The notes under the pieces: model-generated
Databases searched by the model: none
The model's input: the letters and a program-made list of their open reading frames with translations, nothing else
Told to the model about the DNA's origin: nothing
Translations under genes and position numbers: made by a program
Shown here: piece by piece, positions 8,133-15,530 of the stretch
Numbering within the stretch: the first letter of the stretch is position 1
How the letters are laid out: each line of letters starts with the position of its first letter
Source of the DNA: an uncultured Flavobacteriales bacterium
Lineage (GTDB): Bacteria; Bacteroidota; Bacteroidia; Flavobacteriales; Schleiferiaceae
Assembly (NCBI GenBank): GCA_913055685.1
Contig: CAJXKC010000001.1
Location: forward strand, 868,001 to 932,000
Direction: 5' to 3'
DNA: 64,000 nt

Positions 8133-8417
8133 TTAAGCCTTTTGGGACACCAAATAATTCACGTCTAACCAAGATCCGCCATTATAACATTCGAATCCTT
8201 GCTTAGATAAATATTGTTGGGCCATGCCACTTCGGTTTCCACTTGCACAAACCAAAATTAGAGGTTGGGCTAGAGTCCTTAATTCCTCCATGCGTGACAT
8301 TATTTGATCGAGAGGAATGTTTTTTGAATCGGCTACATTTCCTCCCATAAATTCCATTGGTGTGCGAACGTCTACTACAGTTCCTTGCTCTGAGTTGATG
8401 ATTTCTTGAAGACTCAT
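8133..8417 (-). CDS. Single-domain rhodanese-like sulfurtransferase
   Basis: The 94-residue protein is one rhodanese domain: VVDVRTPMEFMGGNVADSKNIPL, then the active-site loop CASGNRSGMA, in which the Cys carries the persulfide, and a C-terminal GGSWLDV. It would move sulfane sulfur to thiols or cyanide in the cytoplasm or at the inner membrane. Its ATG overlaps the stop of the DUF6132 gene as ATGA, and the DUF2892 gene follows within 8 bases, so the three are one translationally coupled operon. The physiological acceptor is not known from sequence. Confidence 0.9.
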   Translation of the reverse strand: MSLQEIINSEQGTVVDVRTPMEFMGGNVADSKNIPLDQIMSRMEELRTLAQPLILVCASGNRSGMAQQYLSKQGFECYNGGSWLDVNYLVSQKA

Positions 8418-8629
8418 TTTTTCTGTTTTTTTAAATAATCATCGACCATACTTAATAAAAGGCCACCCATAAGACCACCGTATAAACTTGAGTTCAGTGG
8501 GTCCCCAGTAATGGTGCAGCCATCAACACAACCCACTTGCCAGTAATATAGGTATCCGGCCAGTAGGCCTAAGCCAATACCACTGAGGGTAAAAATGTGC
8601 TTTTTAAGTAGGACTTTAATCTGTTTCAT
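8414..8629 (-). CDS. DUF6132 family small membrane protein
   Basis: The 71-residue protein has two hydrophobic helices around VGCVDGCTITGDPLNSSLYGG. I recognise this layout (GC, CxI, P, Y-G) as the Bacteroidota DUF6132 family, which is commonly next to rhodanese genes. The two close Cys residues suggest a role in sulfur or thiol handling, perhaps as a channel or persulfide relay, but this is inference. It is the first gene of the trio. Its ATG is 109 bases from the divergent histidine kinase gene. Confidence 0.7.
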   Translation of the reverse strand: MKQIKVLLKKHIFTLSGIGLGLLAGYLYYWQVGCVDGCTITGDPLNSSLYGGLMGGLLLSMVDDYLKKQKK

Positions 8630-8738
8630 TAGTGCTGCAAAAGTGAGGGCTTCCTTCCATGTGGAAAGTGACCAAAATTACAGGCGGTCAAATCCGAATC
8701 TTCGTGACAAACGTAATTAAATGTAGTAGATTTTTGAT

Positions 8739-10082
8739 ATGGAACGGAAGAGCAGAGATTTATTGATTCTTTTAATTGCAATTAGTGCCTGTGTGATCAG
8801 CCTATTAGCCGGACAGTTGGTCCTAATGATTAGCACATTGGTCTTGGCCCTTGCTTATAGTACTTTGTCTACTCTTAAATTAGGCCTCAGCTTGGAAGCT
8901 GTTACTAAAGAAAAGGAACAGGCCCTTTCTAATAAAGCGGAAGCAGAGTCCCAGGCAGCACTTAAATCCCGTTTTTTGGCTAATATGAGTCATGAGATTC
9001 GCACCCCTCTAAATGGCATAAACGGGATGTTGTATTTATTGAGTCAGACTTCCATTAGCACAGAGCAAAAAGATTTGCTGCGCATTGCCCAAAGCTCCTC
9101 CGATCACCTTATTAATTTGGTTAACATGATTTTGGATTACTCCAAGCTTCAAGTTCATAAAATGAAGTTAAGGCTGGAGCCTACGCCCCTACGCTCTAAG
9201 CTGGAGGATTTAATAGAGATGTTTCGCTTTCAAGCCAGGGAGAAAGATTTACGCTTAAAATTAGAGCTTCCCGAGGAGCTGACGGAGGACACTTATTATG
9301 CTTTAGATGCCGTCCGTCTACAACAAGTACTTATTAATCTTTTAAATAATGCATTGAAGTATACTGATCACGGATACATCCAGCTCAAGGTTGAAATTGT
9401 AAAAGATTACAATGGACAGGATCGATTATACTTCGAAGTTCGAGATACAGGTCCGGGTATGAGTAAAGAGCAGCAAAACCATTTGTTTAAGGCTTTTGAA
9501 CAAGGTCAGCATAAGCGTAACCGCAATAGTGGCACCGGCTTGGGTCTGAGTATTTCTAAGTCTTTGGTCGACTTGATGGGGGGCAAATTATATTTGGAAA
9601 GTAAGGAGTCTCTAGGTTCACGCTTTTATTTCTCTTTAGCTCTACAGCCTTTATCCCGACCCGAAGAAGAGAACTTTAAGTCAAGCGAGGCCATAGAAAG
9701 CTTAAAGGGCTTAAGGGTCTTGCTAGCAGAAGATAATGCGGTGAATTTCCAGGTGGCCATGCGGGTGCTGCATAATTTTGGGGCTGAGGTTTTTTGGGCG
9801 AAGGATGGTTTAGAAGCCTTGGAATTATTTGCAACTGGAGATTTTGATGTCATCTTAATGGACGTGGAAATGCCGCTCCTTAATGGCGTAGAAGCAAGTA
9901 AACGCATCCGAGAAAGTTCGAAGTATCGCATTAAACCAGTGCCCATTTTAGCCTTAAGTGCACGCAGTGTAGACGAAATTCAAGATCAATCGGTTTCTAA
10001 TCTTTTTGATGGCCTTATTCCAAAACCTTTCAAGATTGAAAGCATACAACTAATATTGCGTCGGTTTGTTAATCAAGACTAA
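8739..10082 (+). CDS. Membrane hybrid histidine kinase with C-terminal receiver
   Basis: Domain order in 447 residues: two N-terminal membrane helices (about 7-25 and 27-46) with almost no periplasmic loop, a short coiled segment, HisKA with MSHEIRTPLNG (phosphorylated His85), HATPase_c with N-box NLLNNALKYT, G1 DTGPGM and G2 GTGLGLS, then a receiver domain (about 325-447) with acidic pair E331/D332 and acceptor Asp375 in LMDVEMP. No sensor domain is visible, so the stimulus may be sensed within the membrane or by a partner. No HPt or output regulator lies nearby, so the downstream partner is encoded elsewhere. All catalytic boxes are intact. Confidence 0.93.
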   Translation: MERKSRDLLILLIAISACVISLLAGQLVLMISTLVLALAYSTLSTLKLGLSLEAVTKEKEQALSNKAEAESQAALKSRFLANMSHEIRTPLNGINGMLYLLSQTSISTEQKDLLRIAQSSSDHLINLVNMILDYSKLQVHKMKLRLEPTPLRSKLEDLIEMFRFQAREKDLRLKLELPEELTEDTYYALDAVRLQQVLINLLNNALKYTDHGYIQLKVEIVKDYNGQDRLYFEVRDTGPGMSKEQQNHLFKAFEQGQHKRNRNSGTGLGLSISKSLVDLMGGKLYLESKESLGSRFYFSLALQPLSRPEEENFKSSEAIESLKGLRVLLAEDNAVNFQVAMRVLHNFGAEVFWAKDGLEALELFATGDFDVILMDVEMPLLNGVEASKRIRESSKYRIKPVPILALSARSVDEIQDQSVSNLFDGLIPKPFKIESIQLILRRFVNQD

Positions 10083-10096
10083 AATCGACGTGCTTT

Positions 10097-11362
10097 ATGA
10101 AAAAGTTGGCCTATTTAGCTGCAGTTTGTTCGCTGCTTATGGCTTGTGATCCTCAGCCTCCCAAAGCGGCACTTGCTAATTTAGAACCTAGCCTAGATCT
10201 TCCTCAAGGCTTTGTGGCCGAAGTTTTTGCCGATTCTTTGGGTTACGGCAGACATTTAGCGAGTAGACCCAATGGCGATTTGTATTTGCGATTATCTGAG
10301 CCAAAGAAGGGTTTAAGTATTGTCGCTTTACGCGATAGTGACTCTAATGGAATACCCGAGGAAATTGAGTACTTCGAAGAGTTAGAAGGTGGAACCGGAG
10401 TCAAGTTCCATCAAGGGTACCTCTATTTTTCGACCAATTCTCAAGTCTTCCGCCGTCGTTTTATGGGCAATGAATTAGTGCCAAGCGGGGAGCGTGAACT
10501 CATCTTAAGCCTAGCCGAACAAAATCAGCATGCAGCTAAACCTCTGGCCTTTGATGGAAAGGGGAATATGTTTGTTACCATTGGCGCACCTTCCAATGCC
10601 TGTCAGGACCCCGATCGTAAACCCGGAGTTCCCGGTCAGGACCCATGTCCCTTACTCGAACAATCGGGTGGTATTTGGAAGTTTAGTGATTCAAATTTAG
10701 ATCAACATTTTGAAGATGGCGAACGCTATGCTACAGGAATACGCCACGCCGTAGGGATTCACTACAATCACAAACAAGACAAACTCTACGCCATGCAACA
10801 TGGGCGTGATCAATTGCATGAATTTTGGCCCGAATATTACACTCAGAAGGAGAGCGCCGAGCTTCCGGCTGAAGAGTTTCTAAGAGTGGAAGAGGGAAGT
10901 GATTTTGGTTGGCCCTATTGCTATTATGATCATAAACGCAAAGTGAAACTTCTAAACCCTGAATATGGAGGAAATGCCGATTCTACCGGCCGGTGTTCAA
11001 CTAAGGATTACCCCCTGATGGGCTTTCCGGGTCACTGGGCACCCAATGCTTTAGCGTTTTACCACAGTGAGCAATTTCCAATTTCTTATCGTGATGGAGC
11101 CTTTATTGCCTTTCATGGATCATGGAACCGCGCACCTTTTCCCCAGCAAGGCTACCGGGTGGTATTTGTTCCTTTTAGTGGTGATGATCCCATAAGCGGT
11201 TATCAGAGTTTTGCCACCGGTTTTTCAGGCGCACCGGAGATTGATTATCCTGGTGATGCGGTTTATCGTCCCTGCGGCCTGGCGGTTGGTCCCAGGGGGA
11301 ATTTGTTTATCAGCGATTCTAAAGTGGGGCGAATTTGGCGCATTAGCTACCAGGCTAATTAG
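10097..11362 (+). CDS. Sorbosone/aldose dehydrogenase-like beta-propeller lipoprotein
   Basis: The 421-residue protein starts MKKLAYLAAVCSLLMAC, a lipoprotein signal. It continues as a six-bladed propeller of the glucose/sorbosone dehydrogenase family: LPQGFVAEVFADSL, LAFDGKGNMFVTIGAPSN, YATGIRHAVGIHYN, FGWPYCYYD, and a final GLAVGPRGNLFISDSKVGRIWRI blade. The related soluble PQQ-dependent dehydrogenases oxidise aldoses in the periplasm. Whether PQQ binds here cannot be read from the motifs alone, and no PQQ biosynthesis gene is in the window. Four Cys residues in the NACQDP and DPCP segment and around WPYCYYD could form disulfides. It follows the kinase gene by 14 bases. The opposite-strand transporter gene overlaps its end by 8 bases. 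Confidence 0.82.
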   Translation: MKKLAYLAAVCSLLMACDPQPPKAALANLEPSLDLPQGFVAEVFADSLGYGRHLASRPNGDLYLRLSEPKKGLSIVALRDSDSNGIPEEIEYFEELEGGTGVKFHQGYLYFSTNSQVFRRRFMGNELVPSGERELILSLAEQNQHAAKPLAFDGKGNMFVTIGAPSNACQDPDRKPGVPGQDPCPLLEQSGGIWKFSDSNLDQHFEDGERYATGIRHAVGIHYNHKQDKLYAMQHGRDQLHEFWPEYYTQKESAELPAEEFLRVEEGSDFGWPYCYYDHKRKVKLLNPEYGGNADSTGRCSTKDYPLMGFPGHWAPNALAFYHSEQFPISYRDGAFIAFHGSWNRAPFPQQGYRVVFVPFSGDDPISGYQSFATGFSGAPEIDYPGDAVYRPCGLAVGPRGNLFISDSKVGRIWRISYQAN

Positions 11363-12614
11363 TTAAACTGATCAAATAAATCAGGCTAAAGCCGAATAGA
11401 AAAACAAGGCCCAAATAACTAAGGCCTTGCAGTCTTTTCCCGGGTCGGAATGCCCTTGGAAGTTGTAGCACTAAATAAAAATTGGCGCTTGCGATTAATG
11501 GCGCAACTAAAAAGCTTATCGCCGTGGCTAAGTCTACTAGTGAACCGAATTTCTGACCAAAGGAATAGATTAAAGCTAAGCCTCCTAAGCCCAATAAAAG
11601 TAGCATCGAACGATAGCCTTTCCCCGTCTCGCCTAGCTTAAAGGTGCGGCTCAAATATAGGCTTGCCAGCTTCTCGCCTACACGCGCATAGCCATCAAAT
11701 ACCGCGATGCAGGTACCGAGCATAATGCTAAAGGCAGATGCCGCAATTATGGGTCTGCTCCAGGTCCCTATATTGGAAGTATAAAGTTCAATAATGCCAC
11801 CCGCAAACTGGGAGGCAGAACCTTCGAGGCTATTTGACGTACCGTATAAAAGGTAGGCCCCTAAGATCATGAAGATGGGAGCCAGCACCGCCGATAGAAT
11901 ATATCCAAATCTAAACTCGCGGATAATGCTCTTAAAATCGAGCTTTTTTTCCTTGGCTTGGGCTATAGTCCATAGACTATTCCATGCCGATAGATCCACC
12001 GCGGTAGGCATCCACCCCATCAAAGCAATTAGAAAGGCAAAAGAAGGACTGCTAAACTCAAAGACCTCTGAATTAAACCAAGGGATTGGACTGCTGCTGG
12101 GGCCTTTTATTAGGGCTGCAATAAAGGCAATAATGGTTGACAAGAGTAGCACCGATCCAATGATCTTAATAAGTCTGCCTAAGCCTTGATACCGACCCCA
12201 GAATAAAACCAATACCGACAGGCTAAAAAGGATAATATTGGTTTGAAAAAGAGTGAGGTAGGACTCTAGACCGAATAATTGGTGCATGAAACCAGCAGTT
12301 ACGGCGCCTACCGCTGCGGTCACAAAAAACATGGTGCCCAAGGTTATCAAAAGGAAGATAGCTAGAGCCCAGCGGCCAATTTTCGCATAACCGTCTATTA
12401 AGGACTCACCGCGCGCCGCCGCATAGCGCGAACCATATTCGAAAAATGGATATTTAAAAAGGTTTGCCAAGATAATTGCCCAAAGCAATCCGTAGCCATA
12501 ATCGGCTCCCGCGCGGGTACTTTGCACTAAATGGCTTACGCCGATGGCGGTACTTGCGAAAATAAGACCAGGCCCAAGGCTGGCGATAAATTTTTGGATG
12601 GAAGTCTTTTTCAT
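11355..12614 (-). CDS. Nramp-family-related carrier lacking the DPGN motif
   Basis: The 419-residue, about 11-helix protein has the Nramp framework: GPGLIFAS at the start of helix 1, AGADYGYGLLW after it, and MGWMP in helix 6. In true Nramp proteins helix 1 contains Asp-Pro-Gly-Asn, whose Asp and Asn bind the metal; here the aligned stretch is AIGVSH. In helix 6 the Met-Pro is kept (202-203) but the following His is Thr. The protein therefore belongs to the Nramp-like superfamily, but a Mn/Fe substrate should not be assumed; Mg, another cation or a different solute is possible. It is divergent from tdh. Confidence 0.85.
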   Translation of the reverse strand: MKKTSIQKFIASLGPGLIFASTAIGVSHLVQSTRAGADYGYGLLWAIILANLFKYPFFEYGSRYAAARGESLIDGYAKIGRWALAIFLLITLGTMFFVTAAVGAVTAGFMHQLFGLESYLTLFQTNIILFSLSVLVLFWGRYQGLGRLIKIIGSVLLLSTIIAFIAALIKGPSSSPIPWFNSEVFEFSSPSFAFLIALMGWMPTAVDLSAWNSLWTIAQAKEKKLDFKSIIREFRFGYILSAVLAPIFMILGAYLLYGTSNSLEGSASQFAGGIIELYTSNIGTWSRPIIAASAFSIMLGTCIAVFDGYARVGEKLASLYLSRTFKLGETGKGYRSMLLLLGLGGLALIYSFGQKFGSLVDLATAISFLVAPLIASANFYLVLQLPRAFRPGKRLQGLSYLGLVFLFGFSLIYLISLTN

Positions 12615-12649
12615 TTGGCTTGGTTTTCAAAGATAGGCTTCGAAAAGAA

Positions 12650-12657
12650 TATATTTG
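12650..12657 (+). promoter_or_regulatory. -7 element upstream of tdh
   Basis: TATATTTG is a perfect TAnnTTTG match, 23 bases before the tdh ATG. No convincing -33 TTG is found at the usual distance, so only the -7 box is claimed. Confidence 0.55.
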
Positions 12658-12680
12658 CCCCTCTCAAAAAAGCGTAAAGA

Positions 12681-13625
12681 ATGGCAGAAAAGATCTTGGT
12701 TTTAGGATCCTCTGGTCAAATTGGAACCGATTTAGTAGACCACCTTCGAGAAGCATACGGTAATGATAATGTTATTGCCTCGGACCTTAGAGCACCATCC
12801 GCCGAAAGGCTGGCACAGGGACCCTTTGAGCAATTAAATGCTATGGATGCCCAGGCTGCTTTTGAGGTGATCAAGAAACATGGCGTAACGCAGGTCTATC
12901 ACTTGGTAGCCATGTTGTCTGCTACCGCAGAGAAAATGCCGATGAAAGGTTGGGATTTAAATATGACCAGTCTTTTCAACTTTCTGGAAATGGCGCGCGA
13001 AAAGCATTTTAAGAAAATGTATTGGCCAAGTTCCATTGCCGCTTTTGGGCCCCAAACGCCTAAAGAGAATACCCCACAGCTTACGGTTATGGATCCAGGA
13101 ACAGTTTACGGTATTAGTAAACTAGCCGGCGAATTATGGTGCGACTATTACTTCAAGAAATACGGTGTGGATACTCGTGGTTTGCGTTATCCGGGTTTAA
13201 TTTCCTACAAAACCGAACCGGGAGGTGGTACTACCGATTATGCCGTGGATATATTCCACAAAGCGGTTAAAGGCGAGGACTATTCTTGTTTCCTTTCCGA
13301 AGACCGTCGACTACCCATGATGTATATGCCGGATGCCATTAAAGCGACCGTTGGCATTATGGAAGCGCCAGCAGATCAAGTGAAAATTAGAACCTCTTAT
13401 AATGTGGGGGCCTTTTCTTTCACCCCAAAAGAATTGAGCGCTATAATCGAAAAGGAAATCCCAGGTTTCAGCACCAATTACGATGCCTTAGATAGTCGCG
13501 ATCAAATAGCCGCAGGTTGGCCTTCGAGTATTGACGACCGTGAAGCCCGTGAGCACTGGGGCTGGCAACCCGATTTCGATTTACCGACGATGGTCAAGGA
13601 TATGATTAAGAATTTAAGCAAATAA
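12681..13625 (+). CDS. tdh: L-threonine 3-dehydrogenase, short-chain (epimerase-like) type
   Basis: The 314-residue extended short-chain dehydrogenase starts MAEKILVLGSSGQIG (NAD-binding GxxGxxG) and has the catalytic YGISK. Family-specific signatures point to threonine dehydrogenase rather than a sugar epimerase: LRYPGLISYKTEPGGGTTDY, LPMMYMPDAI, and WPSSIDDREAREHWGW near the C terminus, the last matching the TDH ending. It oxidises L-threonine to 2-amino-3-ketobutyrate with NAD in the cytoplasm. The usual partner gene kbl is not in the window. It is monocistronic, with a -7 box upstream and a strong terminator right after the stop. Confidence 0.9.
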   Translation: MAEKILVLGSSGQIGTDLVDHLREAYGNDNVIASDLRAPSAERLAQGPFEQLNAMDAQAAFEVIKKHGVTQVYHLVAMLSATAEKMPMKGWDLNMTSLFNFLEMAREKHFKKMYWPSSIAAFGPQTPKENTPQLTVMDPGTVYGISKLAGELWCDYYFKKYGVDTRGLRYPGLISYKTEPGGGTTDYAVDIFHKAVKGEDYSCFLSEDRRLPMMYMPDAIKATVGIMEAPADQVKIRTSYNVGAFSFTPKELSAIIEKEIPGFSTNYDALDSRDQIAAGWPSSIDDREAREHWGWQPDFDLPTMVKDMIKNLSK

Positions 13626-13650
13626 AAAAGGCCCGTTTAAGGGCCTTTTT
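13625..13650. terminator. Bidirectional terminator between tdh and the convergent lipoprotein gene
   Basis: A 10-bp stem AAAAAGGCCC / GGGCCTTTTT with loop GTTTAA fills the gap between the two convergent stop codons. The A and T flanks provide a U-tract on either strand. Confidence 0.92.
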
Positions 13651-14160
13651 CTATTTCTTTTCTAAGTATACGTCTAGTAGTAAGTCAATTTCACCTCCCG
13701 CAGTGTCCGCTTCATAGCGCGTAGTAGCCCTTAATGAGGTAGCGGTCTGATTACTGACATCGTAGGTCATTAAGCCATATCGATCGTCATTAATTGTGAA
13801 ACGTGTTTCACTTACATAATCAACATCACCATTGCCAGCTACTAAAACCGGAACCCTTATGGTTTGGGTTAGAATGCTAAGCTCCATGGAAGTGCTCACA
13901 GAATAGTCAACGGTTTTGGCATTAGCGTTAAAAATGTAGTACCCTTCGGTGCTATCACCGGTTCCGTTTAAGGGAATAGATTGACCAAAAGGGGTAAGGA
14001 AACTTCCGTTATAGTCGGCCTGAGTAACATCAAATTCGCCATTTAAGAAAGCAGCTAGGCCCATTAATTGAGGCTCACTGTTTTCATCGTCCCGGTCTTT
14101 TCGGCAAGACGCGAAGCCAATTAATAATGCAAGAAAAAGGGCAGAGGTTTTTAGTTTCAT
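13651..14160 (-). CDS. Hypothetical lipoprotein
   Basis: The ORF-track start (14190) overlaps the upstream gene. ATG at 14160 gives MKLKTSALFLALLIGFASC, a typical lipoprotein signal, and 169 residues. The mature part is Asp- and Thr-rich, beta-strand predicted (FTINDDRYGLMTYDVS, ATTRYEADTAGGEIDLLLDVYLEKK), and resembles small Bacteroidota lipocalin-like or immunoglobulin-like lipoproteins. I do not recognise a family and propose no function. It lies 22 bases after the metallophosphoesterase stop on the same strand, so the two may be co-transcribed. Confidence 0.7.
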   Translation of the reverse strand: MKLKTSALFLALLIGFASCRKDRDDENSEPQLMGLAAFLNGEFDVTQADYNGSFLTPFGQSIPLNGTGDSTEGYYIFNANAKTVDYSVSTSMELSILTQTIRVPVLVAGNGDVDYVSETRFTINDDRYGLMTYDVSNQTATSLRATTRYEADTAGGEIDLLLDVYLEKK

Positions 14161-14182
14161 TGCGCTATGATTTAGGCCAAAT

Positions 14183-15463
14183 TTAGGCAATTTGATCTTC
14201 GCTAGAACCGCGGCGAAACTCCAATACCGTAATTTCTGGCCAAATACCCACTCGGCCAGGGAAAGCTAAAAACCCGAAACCACGGTTCACGTATAAATAG
14301 CGACCGGCTTCTTCGTACAATCCCGCCCATTTTGGGTAGCGATATTTAACCGGACTCCAGCGGAAAAAGCCAGGGATCTCAATGCCGAACTGCATTCCGT
14401 GGGTATGGCCACTTAGAGTAACCGCCATTTTTTTGGGATGCTCTTTTACTTTGTGATCGAAATGGGAAGGGTCGTGGGAAAGCAGAATGTGAAAGTCTTC
14501 GGCGCTGGTGTCGGCTACTGCCTTATCTAAATCGCCGTGCTTTGCAAAGCCACCGGTGCCCCAGTTCTCAACGCCCACCAGGCGAATACTTTGACCATCC
14601 TTCTCGATTTTACGGTTCTCATTGCGCAATAAATCGAAGCCAATATCTGCATGGGTACGATACAATTTCTCCATGTTTGCTTGCTTGGCCTCTTCGCTTT
14701 CCCAGCTTACATAATCACCGTAATCGTGATTCCCCAAAATGGAATATTTACCCATCGGGGCTTCTAGTTTGGAAAAGACCTCTTTCCAAGGGTCCATCTC
14801 ATCGGCTCTATTGTTAACAATATCACCGGTAAAGACGATCATATCGCTCTTTTGCTGATTGATGAGGTCGATTCCGTAGGCAATCTTTTCAGGATTGTCG
14901 AAACTGCCACTATGCACATCCGAAATCTGACTTAAGGTAAAGCCATCGAAAGCTTCGGGGAGGTCGGGGAAGAAAAGGGTCTTTTTAATTACTCGATAAT
15001 TGTATTTACCCTTCCAAATGCCATGTAAGATTCCGGCAAAGGGAATGGCGGCCAGGGCGAGGGCAACTTGACTGATAAAGCGTCTTCTGGAAGGAAGAAA
15101 TTGCTCCGTATTTCCATCGCCGATAAGGCGACCACTCAACCCTACGAGAACTCGAGTGATATCCTCTAATAAAAGCGGGATGCTTATGACCAATTTAGGT
15201 ACAAACAGTAGCACAAAAGAGGCCATCACCAATTTGAAAATCGAGTTTTGATGCGGTCCAGCACTGCGGTCGAAGGTGATGAGTGTATAGATGAGCAAGA
15301 CAATGAAGGCTATGGAAATACCCCAGTATAAATAGCGCCAATAAACTTGATCTCTACTTAAGGTTTTTACAGCTTGATAGGCATAAAAGTCGACGATAGT
15401 TAGTAAGACTACCGGAATTAAAATTCGTAAGAGCACGGTGTTGTTTTTTGGATAAACGCGCAA
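14183..15463 (-). CDS. Membrane-anchored calcineurin-like metallophosphoesterase
   Basis: The N-terminal part (about 1-150) has three to four membrane helices. A calcineurin-type phosphoesterase domain follows with all metal motifs: ISDVHSGSF (DxH), FTGDIVNN (GD), LGNHDYGD (GNHD), LLSHDPSHF and LSGHTHGMQFG (GHTH). This layout is like the YkuE/YaeI membrane phosphoesterases; the substrate cannot be named, though UDP-diacylglucosamine-type lipid pyrophosphates are known in relatives. No ATG fits: the open frame allows TTG 15463 or GTG 15436. A twin-arginine-like RRRFIS before a hydrophobic segment sits mid-protein and is probably not a Tat signal. Confidence 0.88.
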   Translation of the reverse strand: MRVYPKNNTVLLRILIPVVLLTIVDFYAYQAVKTLSRDQVYWRYLYWGISIAFIVLLIYTLITFDRSAGPHQNSIFKLVMASFVLLFVPKLVISIPLLLEDITRVLVGLSGRLIGDGNTEQFLPSRRRFISQVALALAAIPFAGILHGIWKGKYNYRVIKKTLFFPDLPEAFDGFTLSQISDVHSGSFDNPEKIAYGIDLINQQKSDMIVFTGDIVNNRADEMDPWKEVFSKLEAPMGKYSILGNHDYGDYVSWESEEAKQANMEKLYRTHADIGFDLLRNENRKIEKDGQSIRLVGVENWGTGGFAKHGDLDKAVADTSAEDFHILLSHDPSHFDHKVKEHPKKMAVTLSGHTHGMQFGIEIPGFFRWSPVKYRYPKWAGLYEEAGRYLYVNRGFGFLAFPGRVGIWPEITVLEFRRGSSEDQIA

Positions 15464-15530
15464 AGGGCGAAAAAGATTCGGCCTCTTTCATAATAATGCT
15501 AATTTAGGGCTTTCAACCCAAGAATTTCAA

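Noticed and set aside
15057-15090. Twin-arginine-like RRRFIS in the metallophosphoesterase
   Set aside because: It is in the middle of the protein after other membrane helices, so it is more likely a membrane-flanking charge cluster.
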